Shown: in pieces, positions 33,984-42,439 of the stretch | How positions within the stretch are numbered: the first letter of the stretch is position 1 | Layout of the letters: every line of letters starts with the position of its first letter | Assembly (NCBI RefSeq): GCF_014207095.1 | Contig: NZ_JACHBG010000012.1 | Coordinates: 94,998 to 158,997 of the forward strand | Reading direction: 5' to 3' | DNA length: 64,000 nucleotides | Source: Martinezella lusitana | GTDB taxonomy: Bacteria; Pseudomonadota; Alphaproteobacteria; Rhizobiales; Rhizobiaceae | Made by a program: the position numbers and the translations under genes | Notes under the pieces: generated by a model | Databases searched by the model: none | What the model saw: the letters and a program-made list of their open reading frames with translations, nothing else | Told to the model about the DNA's origin: nothing

Positions 33984-34886
33984 TTAAAACTGTCGAAAAT
34001 GTGAGACAAGCAAGTCGGTCAGCACCCGTGTTCTCAGATTCATGTCACGTCGATGTGGCCATACGGCCTGAATGGGCAATCCGTTCGGAGCGAAGGCTTG
34101 CATGACAGTCACGACAGTTCCTTGTTTCAAGGCATCGGCGACAAGCCATTCGGGGAGTTGCGCCACGCCGAATCCGCGCAAAACGCAGTCATAGATTGCA
34201 TCATAGCTGCCAACGCTGAACGTGCCGGAAACGTCCGTCTGCCGGACGAGGCCGGTCTCATCGGCCAGTAACCACGGCGCCCGCCCGTCGCTTCGCGAAT
34301 AGGTGATGCAGTCGTGCCCCGCAAGGTCGGACACGGCTTCTGGTGTACCGCGGCGGGTGAGATAGTCGGGCGATGCGCAGATGACGATGTTCTGCGTACC
34401 CAGGCGACGCGCGACCAGATCGGCGCTGTTTCCGACGTTTCCAATTCGAACGGCGAGATCCATGCCGTCTTCCACCAGGTCGGTGAGCCGGTTAGAGAAG
34501 CTGACATCGAAGGTCAGCATGGAATAGGTCTGCGACAGCTCCAACAGAATCGGCATGATTACCTTGCGGCCCAGCAGTTCCGGCAGGCTGATCTTGAGCC
34601 TGCCGGCGGGTTCGCGCGTTCTGGAGGTCAAGGTTGCTTCTGCGGCTTCGAGCTCATTGAAGGCGCGCTGACATGCCTGCAGGAACAGCGCGCCATCTTC
34701 CGTCAGGGTCATTTGGCGCGTTGTGCGGTGAAACAGGCGTGCGCTGAGCCGCGTTTCAAGCCGCGCTACTGCCTTGCCGACCGCCGAGCTCGTCAAGCCG
34801 AGCTTTGCACCTGCATCCGAGAAATTCTCGCTTCTGGCGGCCTGCATGAACGTACGGATCGCCGTCAAATGCTCGCTGGAAATCAT
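33984..34886 (-). CDS. LysR-family regulator divergent from the NCS1/SDR/DUF917/PhzF cluster
   Basis: A 300-residue LysR regulator of the CrgA/DmlR-like group. Its HTH is LTAIRTFMQAARSENFSDAG then TSSAVGKAVARLETRLSARL, and the effector domain includes AGRLKISLPELLGRKVIMPI. The gene is divergent from the NCS1 permease gene. The perfect palindrome CGGAATT-A-AATTCCG (34901-34915) lies in the shared region, 15 bases from its start codon. I infer that it controls the permease cluster in response to a substrate of that pathway. Confidence 0.85.
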   Translation of the reverse strand: MISSEHLTAIRTFMQAARSENFSDAGAKLGLTSSAVGKAVARLETRLSARLFHRTTRQMTLTEDGALFLQACQRAFNELEAAEATLTSRTREPAGRLKISLPELLGRKVIMPILLELSQTYSMLTFDVSFSNRLTDLVEDGMDLAVRIGNVGNSADLVARRLGTQNIVICASPDYLTRRGTPEAVSDLAGHDCITYSRSDGRAPWLLADETGLVRQTDVSGTFSVGSYDAIYDCVLRGFGVAQLPEWLVADALKQGTVVTVMQAFAPNGLPIQAVWPHRRDMNLRTRVLTDLLVSHFRQF

Positions 34887-34900
34887 GTGTCCCCCTATAA

Positions 34901-34915
34901 CGGAATTAAATTCCG
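34901..34915. promoter_or_regulatory. palindrome in the LysR/NCS1-permease intergenic region
   Basis: CGGAATT-A-AATTCCG is a perfect 7-1-7 dyad between divergent starts at 34886 and 35013. Dyads at this place are typical LysR recognition sites. Confidence 0.55.
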
Positions 34916-35012
34916 ATATATTGAGAGTAATTGGATAAACTGAGAATTGAAAGAACGATTAATGTCTGTTCCGCGTGCCGGGCTCACGGTACGAAGAAAA
35001 AGGGAACAGACA

Positions 35013-36380
35013 ATGGAAAATCGGCCAGACATAAATCACGATCTTGATGACTTTACCCTCACTCGAGTACCGATGAGTGCGCGTTATTCCTGGCTCTCGG
35101 TTGCGATGCAGCGGTTTGGCCAGCTCTCGTGTCTTTCTCAATTCATGGTCGGTGCACTGCTCGGCTACGGCATGACCTTCAAGGACGCCTTTCTGGCGCT
35201 GACCTTGGGGGCGGTCATCCTGGAGATCGTTTCGATCTTTGTCGGCATCGCAGGGCAAAGGGAAGGAATGAGCACGGCGATGCTGGCCCGTTGGACCGGA
35301 TTCGGACGACACGGCTCCAGTTTGCTGTCGCTGGTCATAGCCATCAGTCTCGTCGGCTGGTTTGCTGTTCAGAATGTAATATTCGCTTCCGGAATGCAGT
35401 CCCTGACGGGCGGATTGCCATTTTGGGGCTGGGCCGTGGCGTGTGGTCTGGCGGTTACTCTCGTCGTCACCTTCGGCTTCTCTGCAATGGCCTGGTTTGC
35501 CTATGTCACGGTTCCGGCATTTCTGGTGCTGGCGGGCTGGTCGATCGCTTCGGCACTCTCGACCCATTCACTCCAAAGTCTGATCAATTCTGATGCTCCC
35601 GGCCCGGCACTGAGCCTAACCGCGGGGGCGACCATGGTTGCGGGCTCGTTCATTATCGGCGCGGTTGTTACGCCTGATATGAGCCGGTTCAACCGCTCCG
35701 CATTTGACGTCGTCAAGCAAACCGTGGTCAGCATCACATTCGGGGAATATCTGGTCGGTCTTATCGGCGTTCTGCTCGCGCACGCCGTAGGCAGCGCGGA
35801 TGTCGTCAAGATCATCCTCACGACAACGAGCTTTGTCGGTATCATTATCCTGGTCGCCTCGACGGGGAAGATCAATGACTGGAATCTGTATTCCGCCTCG
35901 CTCGGTGTCGTGAATTTCTTCCAGAGCGTTTTCGGCATTTCGATTGGCCGCACGACTGCAACGCTCGTCATCGGCGCTTGCGGGACCCTGTTGTCGATTT
36001 GGGGCGGCCTTCAACAGTTCACTGGGTTCCTCATTGTGCTGGGCGTTGCCATTCCTCCCGTTGGAGGGATCATGATCGTGGATTATTTCGTCCTGCGTCG
36101 GCAGAGGGCTCTGTTGGACCGTTCGGCTATCCACGGACTGGTGCCGGATGCAAGCGAAGCCTGGAATCCCGCAGGTCTGTTCAGCTGGGCCATAGGCTTC
36201 CTCGTCGGCTTCTACATCAGTATCGGCATCCCCTCCATAAACGCACTTTGCGCCGCCGGGCTTTCCTACTGGCTGATCCAGCGGGTGCTGGTGCCATTCT
36301 ACGCAAAGCTTACATCGCGCACGCCCAAAGGCGATGGCGACATTCAAACATCGACCAACCACTCGTTCAACAAGGACTGA
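35013..36380 (+). CDS. NCS1-family cytosine/purine-type permease
   Basis: A 455-residue secondary transporter with about 12 membrane helices, of the nucleobase-cation-symport 1 family (CodB-like). Typical parts are MQRFGQLSCLSQFMVGALLG after the N-terminal tail, GAVVTPDMSRFNRSAFDV near 230-250 and IPPVGGIMIVDYFVLRRQ near 355-375. Substrates in this family are cytosine, purines, hydantoins, allantoin and similar N-heterocycles. The start is ATG 35013 with AGGGA eight bases upstream; the longer frame to 34947 lacks a good site. It opens a four-gene run (permease, SDR, DUF917, PhzF). The exact substrate is unknown. Confidence 0.86.
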   Translation: MENRPDINHDLDDFTLTRVPMSARYSWLSVAMQRFGQLSCLSQFMVGALLGYGMTFKDAFLALTLGAVILEIVSIFVGIAGQREGMSTAMLARWTGFGRHGSSLLSLVIAISLVGWFAVQNVIFASGMQSLTGGLPFWGWAVACGLAVTLVVTFGFSAMAWFAYVTVPAFLVLAGWSIASALSTHSLQSLINSDAPGPALSLTAGATMVAGSFIIGAVVTPDMSRFNRSAFDVVKQTVVSITFGEYLVGLIGVLLAHAVGSADVVKIILTTTSFVGIIILVASTGKINDWNLYSASLGVVNFFQSVFGISIGRTTATLVIGACGTLLSIWGGLQQFTGFLIVLGVAIPPVGGIMIVDYFVLRRQRALLDRSAIHGLVPDASEAWNPAGLFSWAIGFLVGFYISIGIPSINALCAAGLSYWLIQRVLVPFYAKLTSRTPKGDGDIQTSTNHSFNKD

Positions 36381-36382
36381 AT

Positions 36383-37096
36383 ATGCTTACCAACAAGACA
36401 GTTGCCATCATCGGCGGCACTTCCGGCATCGGCTTGTGCGTCGCGGAGATCGCCATTTCGCTGGGAGCCTCCGTCGTCGTCGGCGGCCGGAACGGCGAGC
36501 GCATCGAAAAGGCGGTCCAACGTCTGGGTTCCTCGGCACGAGGAGCTGAGGTCGACAATCTCAATCAGGCCTCGATCAAGGCTTTTTTCGAGGCGGCTGG
36601 AGCAATCGACCATCTTTTCACGCCAGGAGCGTCTTATGCGCGCGGCCGAATAGATGAAGTGACCGACGAAGTGGCGGAAAGCTCGTTCAAGTCGAAGTTT
36701 TGGGGGCAATATTACGCTGTCAAACATGCTCTGCCTCACCTAGCAAAGGACGGTTCCATCACGTTGATGGCAGGTGCCTATAGCGTGCGTCCGGCGCCGA
36801 ACGGTGCCGCCTATGGCGCCTGCAATGCCGCGATTGAGGGCCTCGGCCGTTCGCTTGCTGTGGAATTGGCGCCGGTGCGGGTGAACGTCGTATCGCCCGG
36901 CACGATTGACAGCGACCTATGGCAGCGCCAGCCGACGGAACTGCGTGATGCGTCCTTCTCGTCGTATAGCGACGTTGCACTGCTGAAGCGTGTCGGCACC
37001 ACGGATGAAGTGGCCGGTACGGTGGCCTTCCTCATGCAAAACACGTTCATGACGGGATCGACGCTCTATCCGGACGGCGGGTTTGCGCTGAGATGA
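36383..37096 (+). CDS. SDR-family protein with an altered active site
   Basis: A 237-residue short-chain dehydrogenase fold. The NAD(P) motif GGTSGIGL is near residues 11-18 and VNVVSPGTIDSDLW is in the C-terminal half. The active-site tyrosine motif reads YGACN (near 142-146), so the usual lysine of Y-x-x-x-K is replaced by asparagine. The catalytic serine region is MAGAYSVRP. Some SDR clades lacking the full tetrad are known, and their activity is unclear. It begins two bases after the permease stop and overlaps DUF917 by four bases, so the three are coupled. Confidence 0.82.
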   Translation: MLTNKTVAIIGGTSGIGLCVAEIAISLGASVVVGGRNGERIEKAVQRLGSSARGAEVDNLNQASIKAFFEAAGAIDHLFTPGASYARGRIDEVTDEVAESSFKSKFWGQYYAVKHALPHLAKDGSITLMAGAYSVRPAPNGAAYGACNAAIEGLGRSLAVELAPVRVNVVSPGTIDSDLWQRQPTELRDASFSSYSDVALLKRVGTTDEVAGTVAFLMQNTFMTGSTLYPDGGFALR

Positions 37097-38133
37097 AACG
37101 GACGCTGACATTAGACGACATCGAACCGGCCGTCCTGGGAGGAGCCATTCTCGGCGGCGGCGGAGGAGGATCGATCGACGAGGGACTACGCTCCGCGAGA
37201 CTGGCATTAGAGGCGGGGACCCCGCAACTGTGGAGTCCGGGGGAGATATCACCGGAGACGCTTTGCGTCACGGTCGCACTCGTGGGGGCGCCTTCGTCTC
37301 CGCGGGCCTATGTTCGTGCGGCTCATATGCTGCGGGCTCTCACACAAATTCGGCAGGTGGAGCCGCGAATTGCTGCCATCAACACCAATGAGAACGGAGC
37401 TGAGACAACCGTCAATGGCTGGCTACAATCCGCCTTGACCGGATTGCCGGTGCTGGACCTTGCCTGCAACGGCCGTGCTCATCCAACGGGGTTGATGGGG
37501 GCATTGGGGCTCCACAGAATGGAAGGCTACCGCTCGCAGCAGGCCTATGCAGGCGGCGACAGCGAGCATTTTGTCGAAGGCTTGCTGTCCGGAACGCTGG
37601 AGAGAGCGGCCAACATCGTTCGCGGTGCTTCCGTAGAAGCGGGCGGACTTGTGGCCGTCGCCCGCAATCCGGTGCCGCTTTCCCTTGCCGTCGATAACGG
37701 TGCGCCAGGTGCGATCAGCCAGGCGATTGGCGTTGGGCGGGCGCTGCTCGATGGAGGCGTTGAGGCCGTGGTACGGCACATGGAAGGTGAGATCGCCTTG
37801 GAAGGGGAGGTAATCGACTATCAATGTGAACGGCGCGACGGCCTGGACATCGGCCACGTGACCATCTCCACGAAGGGGAAGCTGCGCTTCATCAACGAGT
37901 TCATGACCTTCGATATTGATGGTCATCGGATAGCGTCCTTTCCAGACCTCATCATGACCTTCGACGAGGAGGGGCGCCCCGTTGTGTCCGCAAGGATAAC
38001 CAAGGGGCAAAGACTGACAGTCATCGCCGTCCCTCCCGCCAAGCTCCTGCTGTCATCGACGATGGCAATGCCCGAGTTGTTCGAGCCGCTTGACCGCATA
38101 CTGGCGGCCAGCCCCGGCGAGAGATCGTTGTGA
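37093..38133 (+). CDS. DUF917-domain protein
   Basis: A 346-residue member of the DUF917 family, whose biochemical role is not established. A glycine-rich run (LGGAILGGGGGGSIDEG, near 15-31) is at the N-terminus, and PVLDLACNGRAHPTGLMGALG near 115-135 is a family hallmark. DUF917 genes often stand beside hydantoinase/OPLAH-type ATP-dependent amidases and NCS1 permeases. Here the permease is present but no hydantoinase is visible. It overlaps the SDR stop codon (ATGA). Confidence 0.78.
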   Translation: MKRTLTLDDIEPAVLGGAILGGGGGGSIDEGLRSARLALEAGTPQLWSPGEISPETLCVTVALVGAPSSPRAYVRAAHMLRALTQIRQVEPRIAAINTNENGAETTVNGWLQSALTGLPVLDLACNGRAHPTGLMGALGLHRMEGYRSQQAYAGGDSEHFVEGLLSGTLERAANIVRGASVEAGGLVAVARNPVPLSLAVDNGAPGAISQAIGVGRALLDGGVEAVVRHMEGEIALEGEVIDYQCERRDGLDIGHVTISTKGKLRFINEFMTFDIDGHRIASFPDLIMTFDEEGRPVVSARITKGQRLTVIAVPPAKLLLSSTMAMPELFEPLDRILAASPGERSL

Positions 38134-38355
38134 TGGCGCGAATGCCGTCGGCAATTTTCGCTTGTGGTTTCAGGTATCTGCCCACCGGCGAAGGCTCTGC
38201 TGTCAGATATCGCAGTCTTGGCCGGTCTTCAGCGTTTAATGCAGATCTGGAGATTTGGATCGAGATCGGCGCCGAAACGCGATAGACACTTGCCTACGCC
38301 GTGAAAGCCTGCTTGGCCAAGCGGGATTCCAAAGACGCAGGAGAGGTGCGATTCC

Positions 38356-39207
38356 ATGCAAGGGAAACAGACGCTGACGTTGGGCTTTCAGCAGGTCGAT
38401 GTGTTCTCGTCCCAACCACTGCGCGGCAACCCGCTCGCTGTTGTCATGGATGCGGATGATCTGGCGGATGGGCAGATGGCGGCCTTCGCAAACTGGACGA
38501 ATCTCAGCGAAACGACGTTTCTGCTCCGTCCGCAAAATCCGGAAGCGGATTATCGTGTCCGGATATTTACGCCTCTGACGGAGCTGCCTTTCGCGGGGCA
38601 TCCGACCCTTGGCAGTTGCCATGCGTGGCTTGCTGCACAGGGCGAATTTCCGAGGAGGGATATTGTTCAGGAGTGCGCAGCCGGTCTCATTCGCGTGCGG
38701 AAGTTCGAGGACGGTCTGGCTTTCGCAGCTCCGCCGCTCATCCGGCAGGGTGATCTTGAACCGGCCTTATTCGAGCAAGTGCTGAATGGCCTTCATCTTT
38801 CGCGCGAAGATGTCGTCGCGGCGCAATGGGTGGACAATGGTCCCGGTTGGCTGGCGTTGCTTTTGAGAAGCCGCCGGGAGGTTCTTGCGTTGAAACCCGA
38901 TTTCCGTGCGATCTCCGGCATTCGGGTCGGGGTCTGCGCGCCATGGCATCCGCAAGACGATGGCCGGGATGCCGACCTCGAGGTGCGGGCGTTTACGGCC
39001 GCAGGCTTCGAAGATCCCGTCACCGGCAGCCTCAATGCGGGCATCGCATGCTGGCTGATTGGCAGCGGCATTGCCGCAACTGTCTATACGGCAGCGCAGG
39101 GGACTGTTCTCGGGCGTGAAGGGCGAGTGCGTGTGATCCAGGACACCGACGCGATATGGGTCGGCGGAAACGTGACGACCTGCATAACGGGAACGGCTTC
39201 GTTTTAG
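38356..39207 (+). CDS. PhzF-family isomerase
   Basis: A 283-residue protein with the two-lobed PhzF fold (diaminopimelate-epimerase-like). Motifs: QVDVFSSQPLRGNPLAVV near 13-30, LSETTFLLRP with the catalytic glutamate near 51-60, PFAGHPTLGSCHAWLA near 80-95 and FEDPVTGSLNAGIACWL near 213-230. PhzF proteins isomerise trans-2,3-dihydro-3-hydroxyanthranilate in phenazine synthesis, but most homologues have unknown substrates, and there are no phz genes here. It follows DUF917 by 222 bases and may belong to the same transcript or have its own promoter. Confidence 0.85.
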   Translation: MQGKQTLTLGFQQVDVFSSQPLRGNPLAVVMDADDLADGQMAAFANWTNLSETTFLLRPQNPEADYRVRIFTPLTELPFAGHPTLGSCHAWLAAQGEFPRRDIVQECAAGLIRVRKFEDGLAFAAPPLIRQGDLEPALFEQVLNGLHLSREDVVAAQWVDNGPGWLALLLRSRREVLALKPDFRAISGIRVGVCAPWHPQDDGRDADLEVRAFTAAGFEDPVTGSLNAGIACWLIGSGIAATVYTAAQGTVLGREGRVRVIQDTDAIWVGGNVTTCITGTASF

Positions 39208-39328
39208 CCCGGGCCATAAGCGGTCGGCACGACGCCAACAACAGGCGCCTTGCTTGGAGTGTCGGTGGGAGGAAAGGTTCCGTGTTCGGTGGGCCGGCGC
39301 ATTGACAACAGCTCGCTCCGGCTGGGGA

Positions 39329-39628
39329 TTATTTGGACTTTATAGTCTCTCCGCCCAACGCTCTGCCGATAGTCGATACTGAACCCTTACTCTGTCGGCT
39401 CGCTCCGAGGTCGTTTTCGTCGAAGGCGTGCCGGCGCAGGAGGGCGAAGAGCGCTTCATTCATTCGAGCGCCATCCAAGAGCTCGGGATTGTCGCAGATG
39501 ATGTTGATGGTTCGCTGCACGACGCGGTCCGCGGCGGCATCGGAATCGACCAGTTTTCCGGCCCATACGCGCAGAAGAGCGCGAAGTTGCGGATCCTGTG
39601 GCGTGTCTGAGGAATGCGAAAGGGGCAC
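39329..39628 (-). CDS. small protein resembling sigma-70 region 2 only
   Basis: This protein of about 99 residues has the pattern LRALLRVWAGKLVDSDAAAD followed by RVVQRTINIICDN, resembling region 2.1-2.2 of ECF sigma factors (L-x-R-x-A-x-x-L-x-x-D-x-x-x-A-x-D-x-V-Q). There is then MNEALFALLRRHAFDEN, but no region 4 and no room for one. Two GTG starts are possible (39634 or 39628); the second has AGGA at a proper distance. It could be a decayed sigma factor, an adaptor or anti-sigma-like mimic, or an unrelated small helical protein. It is alone on its strand. Confidence 0.55.
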   Translation of the reverse strand: MPLSHSSDTPQDPQLRALLRVWAGKLVDSDAAADRVVQRTINIICDNPELLDGARMNEALFALLRRHAFDENDLGASRQSKGSVSTIGRALGGETIKSK

Positions 39629-39634
39629 GCTCAC

Positions 39635-39994
39635 TCCTACTATCCTTGCAAGCGGTTGGATGAAAACCGTCGATCACCATCGCCCATCGGATCGGTTAGC
39701 GACCAATTCATAGTCTCGCTTTGGTGCGCGAGTCCAGATCCAATCAGGAGCTTTCAGTGGAACGAGATCTAAGGTTACGCCAACGCGAGCATCAAGCCAA
39801 GCCGCCCGGTTGGGCAAATTAAGTGTGAGACTCCTAGCTACCCATCACCGCAAGTCGACCGAGTTCTTCACTCGATCCCGCTCCAAGTGACATTCGCTGC
39901 GGGCTTATCCACTACCATATGATGAAATGCTTATTTTTTCCGCATTGAGTGGAAGAAAGAGAAAGCCGTTTCTTAAATTCCGTAAAATCTATGC
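39635..39994. other. promoter-side gap before the organosulfur operon
   Basis: There is no convincing gene here. The part nearest the operon (about 39920-39990) becomes AT-rich and leads into the shared TATAGACTATA dyad, so it probably carries the operon's regulatory and promoter region. I see no RNA gene. Confidence 0.5.
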
Positions 39995-40009
39995 TTTTTA
40001 TAGACTATA
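39995..40009. promoter_or_regulatory. shared dyad operator upstream of the organosulfur operon
   Basis: TTTTTATAGACTATA is the exact 15-mer found at 32713-32727 before tauA. The dyad TATAG-A-CTATA ends 31 bases before the first start codon of the operon. Confidence 0.6.
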
Positions 40010-40040
40010 GCTTTGATGGTCGGCATCGAGGCAGTTATGG

Positions 40041-41048
40041 ATGAAACGAAACGGCATGTCCTATCTTCTCAGCCTTCTCGACAAGAGCCCTATCGAGCAG
40101 GGGCTTAGCGCCACCGATGCTCTGAGCGTTACCACCCGCTTGGCCGTCAGAGCCGAAGAGCTTGGCTATCATCGCTTCTGGGTCGCCGAACATCACAATA
40201 TGGCGAACCTGGCAAGCTCGGCACCGGAGGTGCTGATTGCCTATCTCATTGCCAGAACCTCGAAGATCCGTATCGGTTCCGGCGGTGTCATGCTGCAGCA
40301 CTACAGTGCTTACAAGGTCGCCGAAGCATTCAATCTTCTGGCTTCGCTGGCGCCAGGCCGCATCGACCTCGGCGTTGGCAAGGCGCCAGGCGGCTTTCCG
40401 CTGTCGACGCGGGCATTGCAAGTCGCCGTTGATCCGGAAAGGAAGCCGAGCTTTGCCGAGCAGCTATCCGATCTGAACGGCTATCTCGCCGCAGAACCCC
40501 AGTCCGAAGGTGCCCTAGCGACACCGTTTCCCCCTCGTGCAGCCGAGCGCTTCCTCCTCGGCGCAAGCGTCGAGAGCGCAGAGCTTGCAGCGGACAAGGG
40601 CTGGACGCTGGTTTTTGCCGGTCACCTGAACGGCGATCCGGAAAACCTGCGCAGGACCTTTGAAGCCTATGGAAGGGCAACAGGCGGCAAGGTTCCGATC
40701 CTGGCGCTGGCGGCTTTTGCCGCCGAAAGCGAGGCCCATGCCCGTGAACGTGTGGGGCAGCTTCGCATCGTCAAGCTCTTTCTGCCGAATGGTCAGAGCG
40801 TCAATGTCGGAAGCCAGGAACAGGCGGCGGAATTCGCCCGCCAGGCCGGTGTCACGGATTACCGCACCGAAGAGAAAGTGCCGAGCGTGCTGCACGGCAC
40901 GGCCGCCCAAATTCGCGCCGAACTCGACGCGCTGCATCGCAGCTACGGCGTTGAGGAGTTCGTGCTCGACACACCGGCGCTGACGGCCGCCGAGCGGCTC
41001 GTCTCGATCGAATTGCTCGCCAAAGAACGCCTTTCCCTCGTTGCCTGA
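40041..41048 (+). CDS. LLM monooxygenase, CmoO/MsnO8-like; first gene of the organosulfur operon
   Basis: A 335-residue luciferase-like flavin enzyme. GYHRFWVAEHHNMANLASSA near 39-58, IRIGSGGVMLQHYSAYKVAE near 76-95 and ASLAPGRIDLGVGKAPGG near 101-118 place it with the MsnO8/YtmO group. B. subtilis YtmO (CmoO) is a member of the ytmI sulfur-salvage operon. It should oxidise an S-containing intermediate with FMNH2 and O2. ATG 40041 has GAGG at good spacing; ATG 40056 (MSYLLSLLDKSPIEQG) is an alternative. The following gene begins about 25 bases after its stop. Confidence 0.82.
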   Translation: MKRNGMSYLLSLLDKSPIEQGLSATDALSVTTRLAVRAEELGYHRFWVAEHHNMANLASSAPEVLIAYLIARTSKIRIGSGGVMLQHYSAYKVAEAFNLLASLAPGRIDLGVGKAPGGFPLSTRALQVAVDPERKPSFAEQLSDLNGYLAAEPQSEGALATPFPPRAAERFLLGASVESAELAADKGWTLVFAGHLNGDPENLRRTFEAYGRATGGKVPILALAAFAAESEAHARERVGQLRIVKLFLPNGQSVNVGSQEQAAEFARQAGVTDYRTEEKVPSVLHGTAAQIRAELDALHRSYGVEEFVLDTPALTAAERLVSIELLAKERLSLVA

Positions 41049-41073
41049 ACGGCACGTCCAAGGAGGATCTATC

Positions 41074-42423
41074 ATGGTTCAGAAACACGTCACTTTCGGT
41101 ATCATGCTGCAGGGGCCGGGCGGCCATATGAACGCCTGGAAGCACCCGAGCGTACCGGTCGATGCCAGCACCAATCTCGACTTTTTCGTCAAGACGGCCC
41201 GCAAGGCGGAGGATGCGGGCATTGCCTTTGCCTTCGTCGCCGACGGGCTCTACATCAATGAACAGTCGATCCCGCATTTCCTCAACCGGTTCGAGCCGCT
41301 GACGATCCTTTCGGCGCTTGCCGCCTATACGACGAAGCTCGGTCTGGTCGGCACGGTTTCGACGTCCTACAGCGATCCCTTCACAATCGCCCGCCAGTTC
41401 GCCTCGCTCGATCTCATCAGCGGCGGTCGCGCCGGCTGGAATGCCGTGACCTCGCCACTTGAAGGATCTGGCCGCAACTACAGCCGCGAGCATCCCGAGC
41501 ATGAACTGCGCTACGAGATCGCCGACGAATATCTCGATGCCATCAAGGGCCTGTGGGACTCCTGGGACGACGATGCCTTCGTGCGCGACCGCAAGGCAGG
41601 CGTCTATGCCGACAAGACCAAGCTGCATCGCCTGAATCACAAGGGGCGTTTCTTCCGCATCGAAGGCCCACTCAATATTGGCCGCTCCAAGCAGGGCCAG
41701 CCGGTGGTGTTCCAGGCCGGTGCTTCCGATTCCGGCATTCGGCTTGCCGGCAAGCACGCCGATGCGGTCTTCACCAATGGCGGGCCTCTCGATGACGCCA
41801 AGGTCTTTTACAAGCAGGTCAAGCAGAGTGTGATTGCGCATGGCCGTAGCGCGGCTGATGTCGGCATCTTCCCGGGCATCGGTCCGATCGTCGGCGCAAC
41901 GCAGGAAGAGGCGGAAGCCAAGTATCGCCAGATCCGCGATCTCGTAACCATTGAGGAGGCTCTCGCTTATCTCGGCCGCTTTTTCGATCACCATGATTTC
42001 AGCGTCTATCCGTTGGACCAGCAGTTTCCCGATCTCGGCGATATTGGCCGCAACAACTTCCGCGCCACCACCGATCGCATCAAGAAGACGGCTCAGGAGA
42101 AGGGGCTTACGCTGCGCGAGGTCGCGCTTGACGCGGCGACGCCGCGCACCTCCTTCATCGGAACGGCCGAGCATATCGCAAACGAGATCATTCGCTGGGT
42201 CGATCAGGAAGGCGCTGATGGTTTCATCCTGGGCTTTCCGGTCATCGGCGAAGGCTTCGACGATTTCGCCAAATATGTCCTGCCTATCCTCACGAGCCGC
42301 GGCTATTTCGATCCGCAGCTGAAGGGGGACACGTTGCGCGACCATCTCGGTCTGCCGTTCCGGGAAAGCCGTTATGCCGCGGATGCCGATCGTGTCGAAC
42401 CCGCAAAGGCCGTTGGCGCCTGA
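41074..42423 (+). CDS. LLM monooxygenase, NtaA/SnaA/CmoJ-like
   Basis: A 449-residue flavin monooxygenase of the NtaA/SnaA/DszA branch. Visible marks: TFGIMLQGPGGHMNAWKHPS near 7-26, AFVADGLYIN, GLVGTVSTSYSDPFTIARQF, GGRAGWNAVTSPLEGSGRNY and PVVFQAGASDSGIRLAGKHA. DszA, NtaA and SnaA oxidise sulfones, aminopolycarboxylates and pristinamycin precursors. B. subtilis CmoJ (YtnJ) of this branch cleaves the C-S bond of N-acetylated S-modified cysteine. In this operon it is the likely dealkylating step. The start is ATG 41074 with AGGAGGA, a strong site. The branch fits better than the shorter SsuD/RutA types. Confidence 0.85.
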   Translation: MVQKHVTFGIMLQGPGGHMNAWKHPSVPVDASTNLDFFVKTARKAEDAGIAFAFVADGLYINEQSIPHFLNRFEPLTILSALAAYTTKLGLVGTVSTSYSDPFTIARQFASLDLISGGRAGWNAVTSPLEGSGRNYSREHPEHELRYEIADEYLDAIKGLWDSWDDDAFVRDRKAGVYADKTKLHRLNHKGRFFRIEGPLNIGRSKQGQPVVFQAGASDSGIRLAGKHADAVFTNGGPLDDAKVFYKQVKQSVIAHGRSAADVGIFPGIGPIVGATQEEAEAKYRQIRDLVTIEEALAYLGRFFDHHDFSVYPLDQQFPDLGDIGRNNFRATTDRIKKTAQEKGLTLREVALDAATPRTSFIGTAEHIANEIIRWVDQEGADGFILGFPVIGEGFDDFAKYVLPILTSRGYFDPQLKGDTLRDHLGLPFRESRYAADADRVEPAKAVGA

Positions 42424-42439
42424 GCCGGGACCGATCACC

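Noticed and set aside
39338..39350. TATAGTCT, a partial match to the shared sulfur dyad
   Set aside because: Only one arm matches, and it lies in the coding end of the sigma-like gene.
39333..39713. 126-residue frame on the plus strand opposite the sigma-like miniprotein
   Set aside because: Low-complexity, arginine-rich composition and no ribosome site; the minus-strand frame has a sensible pattern.
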